Of a DNA stretch of 64,000 nt, positions 43,624-51,847 are shown in pieces. Position 1 is the stretch's first letter. Every line of letters starts with the position of its first letter. The DNA is from Sphaerochaeta globosa str. Buddy (GTDB lineage: Bacteria; Spirochaetota; Spirochaetia; Sphaerochaetales; Sphaerochaetaceae): the NCBI RefSeq assembly GCF_000190435.1, contig NC_015152.1, positions 1,742,458 to 1,806,457 of the forward strand, written 5' to 3'. Position numbers and translations under genes: made by a program. The notes beneath the pieces were generated by a model that did not search any database, was not told where the DNA came from, and worked only from the letters and a program-made list of their open reading frames with translations.

Positions 43624-44716
43624 ATGCGTTGAGGGCATAGAGTCGGACATCCTCTCTTGCACCCTTGAATCGGTAGAGGAACGCTTCAGAATCGAAATTC
43701 TGATACGAGGAAGCAAATCGACTGCCACCCTCAAGATAGTCATACGCAAAGAGATTGGTCGGCCAAAGCTTGTACAGTGTATGGATTTGCCTGTCCACTT
43801 CCTGGGCAACCTGTTCGGAGTTCTCATAGAAACCCTGAATGGGCTTGCCGAAGGCAATATGTACGTTGCCCTTGTAGCCCTTCATACCACGGGATATGGA
43901 GATGAGGTCCTCATATCGCTTCTTGGTATGTTCACCGCTCTTGATGCGTGCCACTTCCTCACCAGCCTTGATCAGGTCGCAGGGATCGTACTCATAACTC
44001 ACGGCGATTGGAACTATCCGACAGCGGTTGACTACCTCGTTAAAGGTCACTCCCTTCTGTTTCTGGGAGAGGTGAAGCATTTTAATAATTGCAGGGGTGG
44101 TGACATCGAGTCCATCCTTCGCCCGCCCACTCTTCTGGGCGACCCAGATGGACTTGTTCTCTTCGGTGATCAACTCAACGAAATAAGAACTCAAGCGAAT
44201 TGATTCCAGATATTTCTCACGCATCGGCAGTGTTCGCTTGACGGTAACCCCTCCATTGAGCTTGAAGAGGTCGGTGACGAATTGATTGGTCAAGAGGTTG
44301 TCCCCGATCGCCATCTCACAGGGCATTCTATCAGCCTTAATCAGGGCAAGGTCGATCAATGCACAGTCGAGCACGATGTCCCGATGATTGCTCATAAACA
44401 GATAGGAAAGTTCCTTCTCGGTTTGTTCGGCACCACTATACGAGAAAGTATTGACGCTCTTTTGGATGATGGCTGGCAAGAAAATTCCTGCGGTGATATA
44501 CCGCTGAAAATCTTCATAGCTCTGTACCTTTGCAAGAATTTTTGCAATATAAGCGGCACTTTCAGATAGCTGCTTCTGTTGCTCAGCCGTTTCGGATGGA
44601 CCCAACGAAGCAAGAATCTTGTAAAGGGCATCCTTGTTCTCAAGAATGCGTGTTATGGCGTCACAAACAGCCTGCCCCCGGTAGGGAGCTATATCATCAT
44701 ACTTTGTAATATCCAT
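43583..44716 (-). CDS. glycerol acyltransferase-like (PlsC/PlsB superfamily) protein, 377 aa
   Basis: The acyltransferase motif block begins SNHRDIVLD (about residues 109-117), followed by a lipid-binding Gly segment (LNGGVTVKR, about 153-161) and IPVAVS-like RIVPIAVSYEYDP. This resembles the glycerol acyltransferases of Bacteroidetes, where the His box is longer by one than the usual HX4D. It would transfer an acyl chain to a lysophospholipid or related glycerol acceptor at the inner membrane. The gene is 3 bp after the DHOD-like gene and overlaps the lipoprotein gene. Confidence 0.82.
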   Translation of the reverse strand: MDITKYDDIAPYRGQAVCDAITRILENKDALYKILASLGPSETAEQQKQLSESAAYIAKILAKVQSYEDFQRYITAGIFLPAIIQKSVNTFSYSGAEQTEKELSYLFMSNHRDIVLDCALIDLALIKADRMPCEMAIGDNLLTNQFVTDLFKLNGGVTVKRTLPMREKYLESIRLSSYFVELITEENKSIWVAQKSGRAKDGLDVTTPAIIKMLHLSQKQKGVTFNEVVNRCRIVPIAVSYEYDPCDLIKAGEEVARIKSGEHTKKRYEDLISISRGMKGYKGNVHIAFGKPIQGFYENSEQVAQEVDRQIHTLYKLWPTNLFAYDYLEGGSRFASSYQNFDSEAFLYRFKGAREDVRLYALNAYANPVRSYLATQV

Positions 44717-44719
44717 GGC

Positions 44720-45712
44720 TCAACCCTTTTGTGCATCCAGGATTGACTTCATGTACTGCACACGCTCCCATTTGGCTGGGTCGGGCATACGCTCCTGTGC
44801 GAGTTTTCCATTGAAGTCAGAAATCTTGGAGTAGGAGTGTGAATCCATCCACTGTGCAAGCTCCGACTCTATCTTTGCTACAGAAGAGAGTCCCTGTTTC
44901 AAAAGGACGGAGCACAGCTGAACGGCCTTGGCCCCGGCAAGCAACTGCTTAATGACAGTGCTACCGCTATAAATACCGGTGGAGGCGCAAATATCATAGC
45001 GGACCTCGTCGCTCATCAAAGCGGTCCACCTCAGTGAAAGTGCATATTCATCCTTGCTGCTGAGCATTTGGGCCGGCACCAAGGAAAGTTTTTCAATGTC
45101 GATGTCAGGGCTGTAGAACCTATTGAACAGGACCACACCATCGATGGACAGCTCGTCGAAACGTCGGAGCATGTTGGCCAGGGACGAAAAAGAAGGCCCC
45201 ATCTTCAGACTCAGGGGAAGCTTGATCTGCTTGCGAGCTGCCTTGACCAAAGAAAGGTACTCTTTCTCAATGGCATTTCCCTCTACTTCAACATCAGCTG
45301 CGACCGTATAGTGGTTGAGTTCGATAGCATCGGCACCACAAGCAGCAAAGCGGTTTGCATATTCAATCCAGCTGCCACTCTGACGGCAGTTGATGGATGC
45401 GATTACAGGAATCTGCAAAGAGCGTTTGGCATCCTCAAGCAGGGTAAGGTATGCATCTATGTGTCGCTCCATGCTTGCACCCTTCACAAAGCCATACGCA
45501 TCCGCATGGGCAAGATACTCTTCTGCCCCATCAACGGCACTGTCGCTATCCACGTCGATCTGTTCCTCAAAGATAGATTTCAAAACCACTGCGGAAAGAC
45601 CAGCGTCCTCACAACGCTTAAGGTTGTCCAACGATGCGGTCAGGGGACTACTTCCTGCAATAAGGGGGTTTTTAAGCTTCAATCCAAGATATGATGTAGA
45701 CAGGTCTGCCAT
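44720..45712 (-). CDS. dihydroorotate dehydrogenase-like flavoprotein, 330 aa
   Basis: FMN-binding TIM barrel of the PyrD superfamily. LGLKLKNPLIAGSSPLT (about residues 9-25) matches the class I entry, followed by VIASINCRQSG, AIELNHY, LSLKMGPSF and a C-terminal phosphate-binding ASTGIYSGSTVIKQLLAGAKAVQLCS. The group is often called dihydroorotate dehydrogenase-like and is found outside pyrimidine operons. No other pyr genes are here, so it need not make orotate. AGGAGA precedes the ATG. It heads a three-gene run with the acyltransferase and lipoprotein. Confidence 0.85.
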   Translation of the reverse strand: MADLSTSYLGLKLKNPLIAGSSPLTASLDNLKRCEDAGLSAVVLKSIFEEQIDVDSDSAVDGAEEYLAHADAYGFVKGASMERHIDAYLTLLEDAKRSLQIPVIASINCRQSGSWIEYANRFAACGADAIELNHYTVAADVEVEGNAIEKEYLSLVKAARKQIKLPLSLKMGPSFSSLANMLRRFDELSIDGVVLFNRFYSPDIDIEKLSLVPAQMLSSKDEYALSLRWTALMSDEVRYDICASTGIYSGSTVIKQLLAGAKAVQLCSVLLKQGLSSVAKIESELAQWMDSHSYSKISDFNGKLAQERMPDPAKWERVQYMKSILDAQKG

Positions 45713-45826
45713 GATGTTCTCCTCAACTCATACAACTGGGCAGTGCGCTCCGGCACAGTTATACTCACTATAGCATGAATATGACTCTTTCTCCAGTGAG
45801 CTTGGATATTCTTGGTAAAACAGCAT

Positions 45827-45852
45827 AAAAAAAGGTGCCCGAAGACACCTTT
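45827..45852 (-). terminator. terminator of the serA-serC-lrp operon
   Basis: On the minus strand a GGTGTCTTCGGGCACC-type hairpin is followed by seven T residues (complement of 45827-45833). It ends 18 bp beyond the lrp stop. Confidence 0.88.
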
Positions 45853-45869
45853 CTGAAAAGTATTTGCAT

Positions 45870-46325
45870 CTACAGGATGTAGGGAATCCTGAAATTATGC
45901 GACTGATAGACAACAAAGGTTTCAACCTCGGAAATCTCGCTGATTTTATCAAGTTCAAACTTGAAAAAATCGAGCAGACTCAAGCCTTCTTCCTCGCTGA
46001 GCACCAGTTGGACGATAAGATCATAGCGGCCGGTCACCACAGCTGCAGAGATAACACCCCTGAGTTCAGAAAATTCCTTGGCTTTTCGTTCCAGATCGAG
46101 GGTTTTAAGCTTCACCCCCATCATGACCACCTGAAGGCCTGGAATGGCCTCAGGATTGATCAAGCCTGAAATTTGCAGTACGCCCTCATCAATCAGCTTG
46201 TTGACCCGGGAGCGAACGGTATTCTCTGTAATACTCAGTTCTTCTGCGATGGCACTGAACGGCTTTCGTCCATCACAAAGTTGCCTGATAATCGCTTTGT
46301 TCGTCTCGTCCATCTTAACTTTCAT
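45870..46325 (-). CDS. Lrp/AsnC-family transcription regulator, 151 aa
   Basis: N-terminal helix-turn-helix (residues 5-50; FSAIAEELSITENTVRSRVNKL) and a C-terminal AsnC/RAM effector domain (about 65-150). It follows serC by 6 bp in the serA-serC operon, so it probably senses serine or a related amino acid and controls this operon or a wider set. GGGTGAT, complementary to the 16S tail, precedes the ATG at 46325. An A/T-rich inverted repeat upstream of serA is a candidate binding site. Confidence 0.93.
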   Translation of the reverse strand: MKVKMDETNKAIIRQLCDGRKPFSAIAEELSITENTVRSRVNKLIDEGVLQISGLINPEAIPGLQVVMMGVKLKTLDLERKAKEFSELRGVISAAVVTGRYDLIVQLVLSEEEGLSLLDFFKFELDKISEISEVETFVVYQSHNFRIPYIL

Positions 46326-46331
46326 GACTTA

Positions 46332-47414
46332 TCACCCGTTTTTCCTTTCGAATTCCTTCATGAACTGAGCAAGGGCAACCACGTCTTCGACAGGAAGCGC
46401 ATTGTACAGACTAGCACGCAAACCTCCAACAGAGCGGTGTCCCTTCAAGCCAAGCATTCCATGCTTCTTTGCTTCACCAAGGAACTGTTCCTCAAGCTCT
46501 TCGCTGGGAAGGCGGAATACCAGGTTCATTTTTGAACGGAAAGTAGGATCGACAGGACTGAGGAAGAAGGAAGAAGAATCGATGACATCATAAATCAACT
46601 TGCTCTTCTCGAGTGCTCTCTTCTGCATGCCCAAGGTCCCGCCGTTTGACTTAATCCATTCCAGCATGAGCTTCACCGTCCAGATGGTAAATACAGGAGG
46701 AGTGTTGTACAATCCCTTTTCCTTGCTGTGCAGGCTATAATCCATATAAGCGGTAAGATTGGAGTTCTGTTTCTCAAGCAATGACTTCTTCATAATAATG
46801 AAGGTAGCCCCTGCAGGACCCAGATTCTTCTGTACCCCGCCATAGATCATGTCGAACTTATCCACAGGCACCGGGCGGCTGAAAATGTCGCTGGACATGT
46901 CGGCGATAAGAGGAACTGAACCGGTATCAGGCCAATCCTGCCATTCAATGCCCCCGATTGTTTCATTCGAACAGAGGTACAAGTAGCTTGAATCCTTGCT
47001 CGGCTTCACACTCTTGGCATCCGGCAGTGAGGTATATTTGTTGGCCTTGCCATCATAATAGTAATGTACCTTGCCCAGCTTCTCGGCATCATCGGCGGCC
47101 TTGTTGGACCAAGTGCCACTGCGAATGTAGTCAGCAACGGTACCGGGACGCAAAAAGTTCATGGGAATCATGGTAAATTGCAAGGTGGCTCCACCACCGA
47201 GGAAATACACATCATACTCATCACTGATGCCCAGCAGTTCCTTGAACAAGGCAAGACAATCGTCGTACATATCCTCGAACATACCACCGCGATGGCTGGC
47301 TTCAATCATGGACAAGCCTTGGTTGTTGTATTCGACCATCTGGTCCCGAAGCTTCTCCAATACCTCAACCGGCATCACCGAGGGGCCGGCAAAATAATTT
47401 TTCTTGCGTTCCAT
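46332..47414 (-). CDS. serC: phosphoserine aminotransferase SerC, 360 aa
   Basis: Class V aminotransferase: starts NYFAGPSVMPVEVLE (about residues 6-20), has SHRGGMFEDM and FLGGGATLQF for cofactor and substrate binding, and the PLP Lys in YGGVQKNLGPAG (about 196-207). It converts 3-phosphohydroxypyruvate and glutamate to phosphoserine, the second step of serine synthesis. Length matches E. coli SerC. Its ATG overlaps the serA stop by one base. Confidence 0.96.
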   Translation of the reverse strand: MERKKNYFAGPSVMPVEVLEKLRDQMVEYNNQGLSMIEASHRGGMFEDMYDDCLALFKELLGISDEYDVYFLGGGATLQFTMIPMNFLRPGTVADYIRSGTWSNKAADDAEKLGKVHYYYDGKANKYTSLPDAKSVKPSKDSSYLYLCSNETIGGIEWQDWPDTGSVPLIADMSSDIFSRPVPVDKFDMIYGGVQKNLGPAGATFIIMKKSLLEKQNSNLTAYMDYSLHSKEKGLYNTPPVFTIWTVKLMLEWIKSNGGTLGMQKRALEKSKLIYDVIDSSSFFLSPVDPTFRSKMNLVFRLPSEELEEQFLGEAKKHGMLGLKGHRSVGGLRASLYNALPVEDVVALAQFMKEFERKNG

Positions 47415-48298
47415 TAGATCTTTCCTCCCTTCTGCAACTCATCCATGATTTCATACGTTTCCTCACCAATACGGTCGAGGTTCTCTTCACTATTGGCACC
47501 GACATGGGGGGTGAGCGTCACCCGTTCAGCTTTGAGAATCGGATAGTCTTCACTGGGGGGGTCGGAGGGATACACATCGGTACAATACCAGGCGACGCTG
47601 CCATCAGCGAGGGCTGCTACCATATCCTGGGCATCCACACAAAGTCCACGACCGGTATTGATGACCACCGGCTGCTTCTTGCAGTGGGAAATCAAAGTCT
47701 TGTTTACCATACCGCGAGTCTCATCGGTCAAAGGAAGATGCAAGGAGATGTAGTCAGCATCAGCTACTGCTTCCTCAGGGGTTCCTACCATCTTTGCCAA
47801 GGGGGAAGAAGAGACATATTTGTCATATGCTACGACCGTCATGCCAAAAGCCTTTGCACGTTCGGCAACCTTGGAAGCAATATTACCGATACCAAAGAGG
47901 CACAAAGTCTTGCCGTACAGCTCGGTACGCTTGAGATTCTTCAGCCATTCTCCCCTCTTCATGCCATTGTGGTAGGCAACCAAATTGTTGGGAGTACTCA
48001 GCATCAGGGCAAAAGCAAGCTCCGCCACGGCAATCGCCGAGGATTTGGGAGTATTGCGAACAATAATTCCTTTGCTCTCTGCATACGGTTTGTCAATGTT
48101 GTCGATACCAACACCACCGCGGATGATCAACTTTAGATTCGGGGCTTGGTCGATGTACTCTTTTGTACACTTGGTCTTGCTGCGCACCAGCACAACATGT
48201 GCCTCACTCAGCCGATTCTTGTCAGTAGTTACTTCTCCGAACGATTTGAGCTTTTGGGGAAGTGAAGCATCAAAAGCATCAGAAATCAGAATTAGCAT
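47414..48298 (-). CDS. serA: D-3-phosphoglycerate dehydrogenase, short form, 294 aa
   Basis: D-isomer 2-hydroxyacid dehydrogenase fold. The substrate-binding Arg is in IIRGGVGIDNID (about residues 74-85), the Rossmann glycines lie in LFGIGNIASKVA (about 138-149), the second catalytic Arg in NTGRG, and the acid/His pair around TPHVGANSEEN (about 258-268). It oxidises 3-phosphoglycerate for serine synthesis together with SerC encoded next. It lacks the C-terminal ACT or ASB regulatory domain of long SerA proteins, so feedback by serine must act elsewhere, perhaps through the co-transcribed Lrp regulator. Confidence 0.93.
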   Translation of the reverse strand: MLILISDAFDASLPQKLKSFGEVTTDKNRLSEAHVVLVRSKTKCTKEYIDQAPNLKLIIRGGVGIDNIDKPYAESKGIIVRNTPKSSAIAVAELAFALMLSTPNNLVAYHNGMKRGEWLKNLKRTELYGKTLCLFGIGNIASKVAERAKAFGMTVVAYDKYVSSSPLAKMVGTPEEAVADADYISLHLPLTDETRGMVNKTLISHCKKQPVVINTGRGLCVDAQDMVAALADGSVAWYCTDVYPSDPPSEDYPILKAERVTLTPHVGANSEENLDRIGEETYEIMDELQKGGKI

Positions 48299-48384
48299 GG
48301 CGTTTCTTTCCTCTCTTTGCTAGTTGGCAACGGGTTGTAACCCCTTGCACGTTTGTATGAGGGAATTGTACACCAAAAATATGC

Positions 48385-48410
48385 ATTTTGTCTAATTTAT
48401 TTTACAAAAT
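48385..48410. promoter_or_regulatory. A/T-rich inverted repeat upstream of serA, candidate Lrp-type operator
   Basis: ATTTTGT (48385-48391) and ACAAAAT (48404-48410) form a perfect 7-bp inverted repeat with 12 A/T-rich bases between. The site lies about 90 bp before serA in the 244-bp intergenic region. The rest of that region holds the rpsU terminator and otherwise nothing I can name. Confidence 0.55.
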
Positions 48411-48509
48411 ATGACGTATTAATAAAAATTAGGGGTAAATGTTTCCGGATAGGAAGAATTGATAGCATTTCCTAGCGAAACTTTGCAATGCAAGTACCCC
48501 AACAAGCAA

Positions 48510-48534
48510 CAAACCGCCGGAGACCGGCGGTTTG
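48510..48534 (-). terminator. terminator downstream of rpsU
   Basis: Perfect 11-bp stem (48510-48520 with 48524-48534) and three-base loop. It reads on the minus strand into TTTGTTG. Its 3' boundary is 8 bp after the rpsU stop. Confidence 0.82.
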
Positions 48535-48542
48535 CATACTAA

Positions 48543-48752
48543 TTAAAAGCCTTTTGTGCCATGGAGCTTGCGCACCTTCTTCATCTGCTTGCGTGCAAGA
48601 GCTTTCTTTTTCCTGTTAAGGATGGTGGAGGGCTTTTCAAAGTACTCCCGCTTCTTCCATTCGCGGATGATACCTTCTTTCTCAACCATGCGCTTAAAAC
48701 GCTTGATTGACTTTTCAAGAGGTTCATTGTCGTCTACTTTTACGAATGCCAT
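48543..48752 (-). CDS. rpsU: 30S ribosomal protein S21
   Basis: 69 residues, very basic, with the S21 core [17 protein letters not shown] and a Lys/Arg-rich tail. It sits on the platform of the small subunit and helps base-pair mRNA at initiation. The gene has the strongest ribosome site in the window (GGGGGGTGAT, about 48757-48766), which nearly matches the whole anti-Shine-Dalgarno region. It follows recJ by 93 bp in the same direction and may be partly co-transcribed. Confidence 0.97.
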   Translation of the reverse strand: MAFVKVDDNEPLEKSIKRFKRMVEKEGIIREWKKREYFEKPSTILNRKKKALARKQMKKVRKLHGTKGF

Positions 48753-48845
48753 ATATTAATCACCCCCCTTCCCTATTACTGGGTTCGTTTTCACCTGAAC
48801 TAGATTGCCCGAAACAGGCCCTCCGTGTCAAGTACATTTCACGCT

Positions 48846-50975
48846 TCAATTTGACGGCTTTAGGTCCAGAATCGTAATCTGCAATGTTTCCTGATTACGA
48901 AAGTAATTCCTGCCGAGCCTGAAGGCTATATCCACGCTGGTCCCAACATCAAAATCCTTGCCGATACGGTCGGCAGCATTCCAATATAAAGCCGGCCACT
49001 TGTACTCTCCGAAAGCAAGCGTCATTTTTACATGCTGCACCGAACCGTTTTTATTGTTCATGATTTGTATGTTCTCAATAACCGCCCCTTCCATCAAAAA
49101 GACCAGAGGAGTATTCTTCTCCCCGTAGGGTTCAAAGAACTCGACTACCTTGATGATGTCGGGAGTCATATATGCCTCAGGCAGGGTGCAATCGATGTTG
49201 ATCTCTGCAACTTCTTCAGGCAGGCAGTCCATGGAATCAATCTCGTCCATAACCCGCTTTTTGAAAATCTCCAGCTGAGAAATATCCATGGAAAAGCCGC
49301 CGGCACAGGCATGGCCGCCGAAGTCAAGAAACAAATCACTGAAACGACTGAGAAAATCACGGGCATTGAACGAGTCCGGGCTTCGCATCGAAGCACTGAC
49401 CCTTCCCTCCGCTACCGTTGCAAGTACGATGGCAGGAGCATTGAACTGCTTAAGCAGCCGACTTGCCATAACACCGGTAATCCCTCGTGACAACGTGGAA
49501 TCCTCAACAACCACCAGCTTGGAGCCGGTAGCCTCAAAGCTGTCCTTTGCCATTTTGAGCATTCGATCCCAGGCTTCCTCTCCAAGCTTCTGCCGCTCCT
49601 TGTTGAGCCTGAGGAGTTGACCGGCCAGCTCCTCTGTTTGGGAAATATCGTTACTGAGCATCATTTCCAACGCAACGGATGGCTTCCCCATTCTTCCGGA
49701 GGCATTGATGACTGGACTGATCTGCCAGGAGATATCGCTGGTTGAAAGTTGTTTTCCAAGAAGGTTCTGCATGGAGAACAGAGGCATCAGAGATTCTCTT
49801 CTACCTTGGGCCAAAACCTTCAACCCACGCTTGACCATTATGCGGTTCTCATCCTCCATCGGCATAAGATCTGCAACGGTACCAATGGCAACCAAGTCAA
49901 GAATCGACTCATATTCAGTATCCAGACCGGGATAGCGCTTCATGCAATAGGCTACAAACAAGGTAAAGAGAACCTGCAGCTCATCCTTGCCGAAAGGAGA
50001 GTACTTGATGGCCCTGCTGATATTGGAAAGGGCGAACAGACCCTTGTTCTTCATGACAGGCATCACAGCTTCCATTTGTGAACGCATATCCACCACATGA
50101 ATATCAATTTTTTTGGAGAATGCTTGTTTCAGCTGCACCAATTCTGCTTGGGCATCGAGTACCAAAATAGGCAAGCCGCACGAAAGAAAGGCCAAAGCCT
50201 TGCTTTGGGAAGGAGGCAGCAAACCCGGGTTTATTTCTTCTATCACCCGATCGATGACCAACAGGTTTTGGATACGCATCGCTTGGATGATAATTGTATC
50301 GTGTCCAGGCTGGGCGTGAAGCAGGATGCATTCCTCCCGGTAGAAATCAGTCTGGCTGAAGCGTAGAGCCCAGATTACCTTGGCTACCACCCCACAACCG
50401 GCCAGATGCTCGAAGGGATACCCCGAACCCGGCATTTTGGGATCGATAATGGCCAAGGCCGGGGGCAGCGTATCGCCGCTGATGTGGTGGTCCAATACAA
50501 TCGTGTCGATTCCAAGGCTATGGGCATGGGCGATCTCTGCGAAGTTGGAAATACCGCAGTCGACAGTGATCATCAACGTCACCTTGTCCTCGTATGCCTT
50601 ATCCACACCACGCAGGGTCATGCCGTAGGGATCGTCTCCCTCGGGCAACTGATAGCCGACCTCAAGCCCCATGGTCCTGAGTTCCTGCACCAACAAGGCG
50701 GTGCTGGTAATCCCATCCACATCGCGGTCCCCGACCACACATACCTTCTCGCCCTCAACGATTGCTTCATTGATGCGATCCACCACTTCCTCCATGTCAT
50801 CGAAGAGGAAGGGATTATGTAAATACGTTAACTCTTGCTCCAAAAAAAACTTTACTTGCTCGCTGGAGACCTGTCCTCTTCTGACGAGAATGGATGCACT
50901 GAGCATATCCAGACCATACTGTTCATGCAAACGCCGTATCTCCTGAGCGGAGACGGGAGACTTATTCCAAACCAT
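48846..50975 (-). CDS. recJ: single-strand-specific exonuclease RecJ, 709 aa
   Basis: DHH-family 5'-3' exonuclease: motif I GDRDVDGIT (about residues 82-90; Tyr usual at the third place is Arg), VDCGIS motif II, LDHHIS motif III, DLVAIGTVADLMP motif IV and a GGHACAGGFS segment in the DHHA1 domain (about 554-563). The C-terminal OB-like domain follows. The region between motifs III and IV (about 190-330) is longer than in many RecJ proteins and unassigned. It resects 5' ends in RecFOR repair, matching the adjacent recO. Confidence 0.93.
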   Translation of the reverse strand: MVWNKSPVSAQEIRRLHEQYGLDMLSASILVRRGQVSSEQVKFFLEQELTYLHNPFLFDDMEEVVDRINEAIVEGEKVCVVGDRDVDGITSTALLVQELRTMGLEVGYQLPEGDDPYGMTLRGVDKAYEDKVTLMITVDCGISNFAEIAHAHSLGIDTIVLDHHISGDTLPPALAIIDPKMPGSGYPFEHLAGCGVVAKVIWALRFSQTDFYREECILLHAQPGHDTIIIQAMRIQNLLVIDRVIEEINPGLLPPSQSKALAFLSCGLPILVLDAQAELVQLKQAFSKKIDIHVVDMRSQMEAVMPVMKNKGLFALSNISRAIKYSPFGKDELQVLFTLFVAYCMKRYPGLDTEYESILDLVAIGTVADLMPMEDENRIMVKRGLKVLAQGRRESLMPLFSMQNLLGKQLSTSDISWQISPVINASGRMGKPSVALEMMLSNDISQTEELAGQLLRLNKERQKLGEEAWDRMLKMAKDSFEATGSKLVVVEDSTLSRGITGVMASRLLKQFNAPAIVLATVAEGRVSASMRSPDSFNARDFLSRFSDLFLDFGGHACAGGFSMDISQLEIFKKRVMDEIDSMDCLPEEVAEINIDCTLPEAYMTPDIIKVVEFFEPYGEKNTPLVFLMEGAVIENIQIMNNKNGSVQHVKMTLAFGEYKWPALYWNAADRIGKDFDVGTSVDIAFRLGRNYFRNQETLQITILDLKPSN

Positions 50976-51006
50976 GTATATACAACCTTTCTATTTATTT
51001 TGCCAA

Positions 51007-51762
51007 TCATTGGTCTGCTCCTTCCTGAAGGATGCCTGCAGACAAGGTTTTGAGTGTTCCACCGGTTATGATCTGAGCATACCTGAGTAGGTAGTTCTTG
51101 ATCCGTTGGGTGGCAGTCGGACTCAGGGGTACGAGTACACTCTCTTCATATCCCAACTTGGAGGTGAGCACTAAATATCGGCGTGCCCCAGGGGGGAGCA
51201 ACATACCAGAATCAAGCGATGCGCATGCGCTGCAACAGGGACAGGAAAGGGAAGAGGAAAAACTGAGGATCTCTTTTTCCCCGTACAACCGTTCACAGAT
51301 GGGGCAGCTGGTCAAATCGGTACGAAGGCCAAGCAAGTCGGTCAGCCGGTGGACGAATTGGATAAGTATCTGATCGGTTCGCTTTGGAAATGCAGTAAGC
51401 ATATCCAAAGCAGTGCTCAACAATTGATACTCCCCTGCACTCTCTCCTCCATTGGTCTTGAGCAGCAACTCACAGAAAAATAGGGCACAATACGTACGAG
51501 ACAAGTCATCCCTGATATCATCGTGCGTGGCTACAACCTGGGCATCCTTGAGCGTATAATCCTTCTTTACTGGATTATAGTAGAGGAAAAACTGTGCATC
51601 CGTAAAAACTTCGGCCTTTACCGACTTCAGTGACTTACGTGCCCCATAGCTGATAACATCAATGATCCCGAAGTCCACACTGAGAAGCTTCAGTCGTCGA
51701 TTCAGCTGACCGTGCCGCTGACTGTGCAAGACGATAGCCAAAGACGATACATTACGCTCCAT
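51007..51762 (-). CDS. recO: DNA repair protein RecO, 251 aa
   Basis: N-terminal OB-fold (residues 1-80), helical middle and a zinc site with CPIC (about 155-158) and CPCCSAC (about 178-184). ATG 51762 is preceded by GGAGG; a longer frame to 51861 lies in the divergent promoter region. RecO loads RecA onto SSB-coated DNA with RecR and RecF. It lies 31 bp before recJ in the same direction, so the two recombination-repair genes form one unit. Confidence 0.92.
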   Translation of the reverse strand: MERNVSSLAIVLHSQRHGQLNRRLKLLSVDFGIIDVISYGARKSLKSVKAEVFTDAQFFLYYNPVKKDYTLKDAQVVATHDDIRDDLSRTYCALFFCELLLKTNGGESAGEYQLLSTALDMLTAFPKRTDQILIQFVHRLTDLLGLRTDLTSCPICERLYGEKEILSFSSSLSCPCCSACASLDSGMLLPPGARRYLVLTSKLGYEESVLVPLSPTATQRIKNYLLRYAQIITGGTLKTLSAGILQEGADQ

Positions 51763-51847
51763 GGACCCTCCAAAAACTAGAGTAGAGGGAACAAGGTAAA
51801 AAATCAACTGGTTGGAAGCTGAGCAGCTCTGTGATATGCTATCGGCA

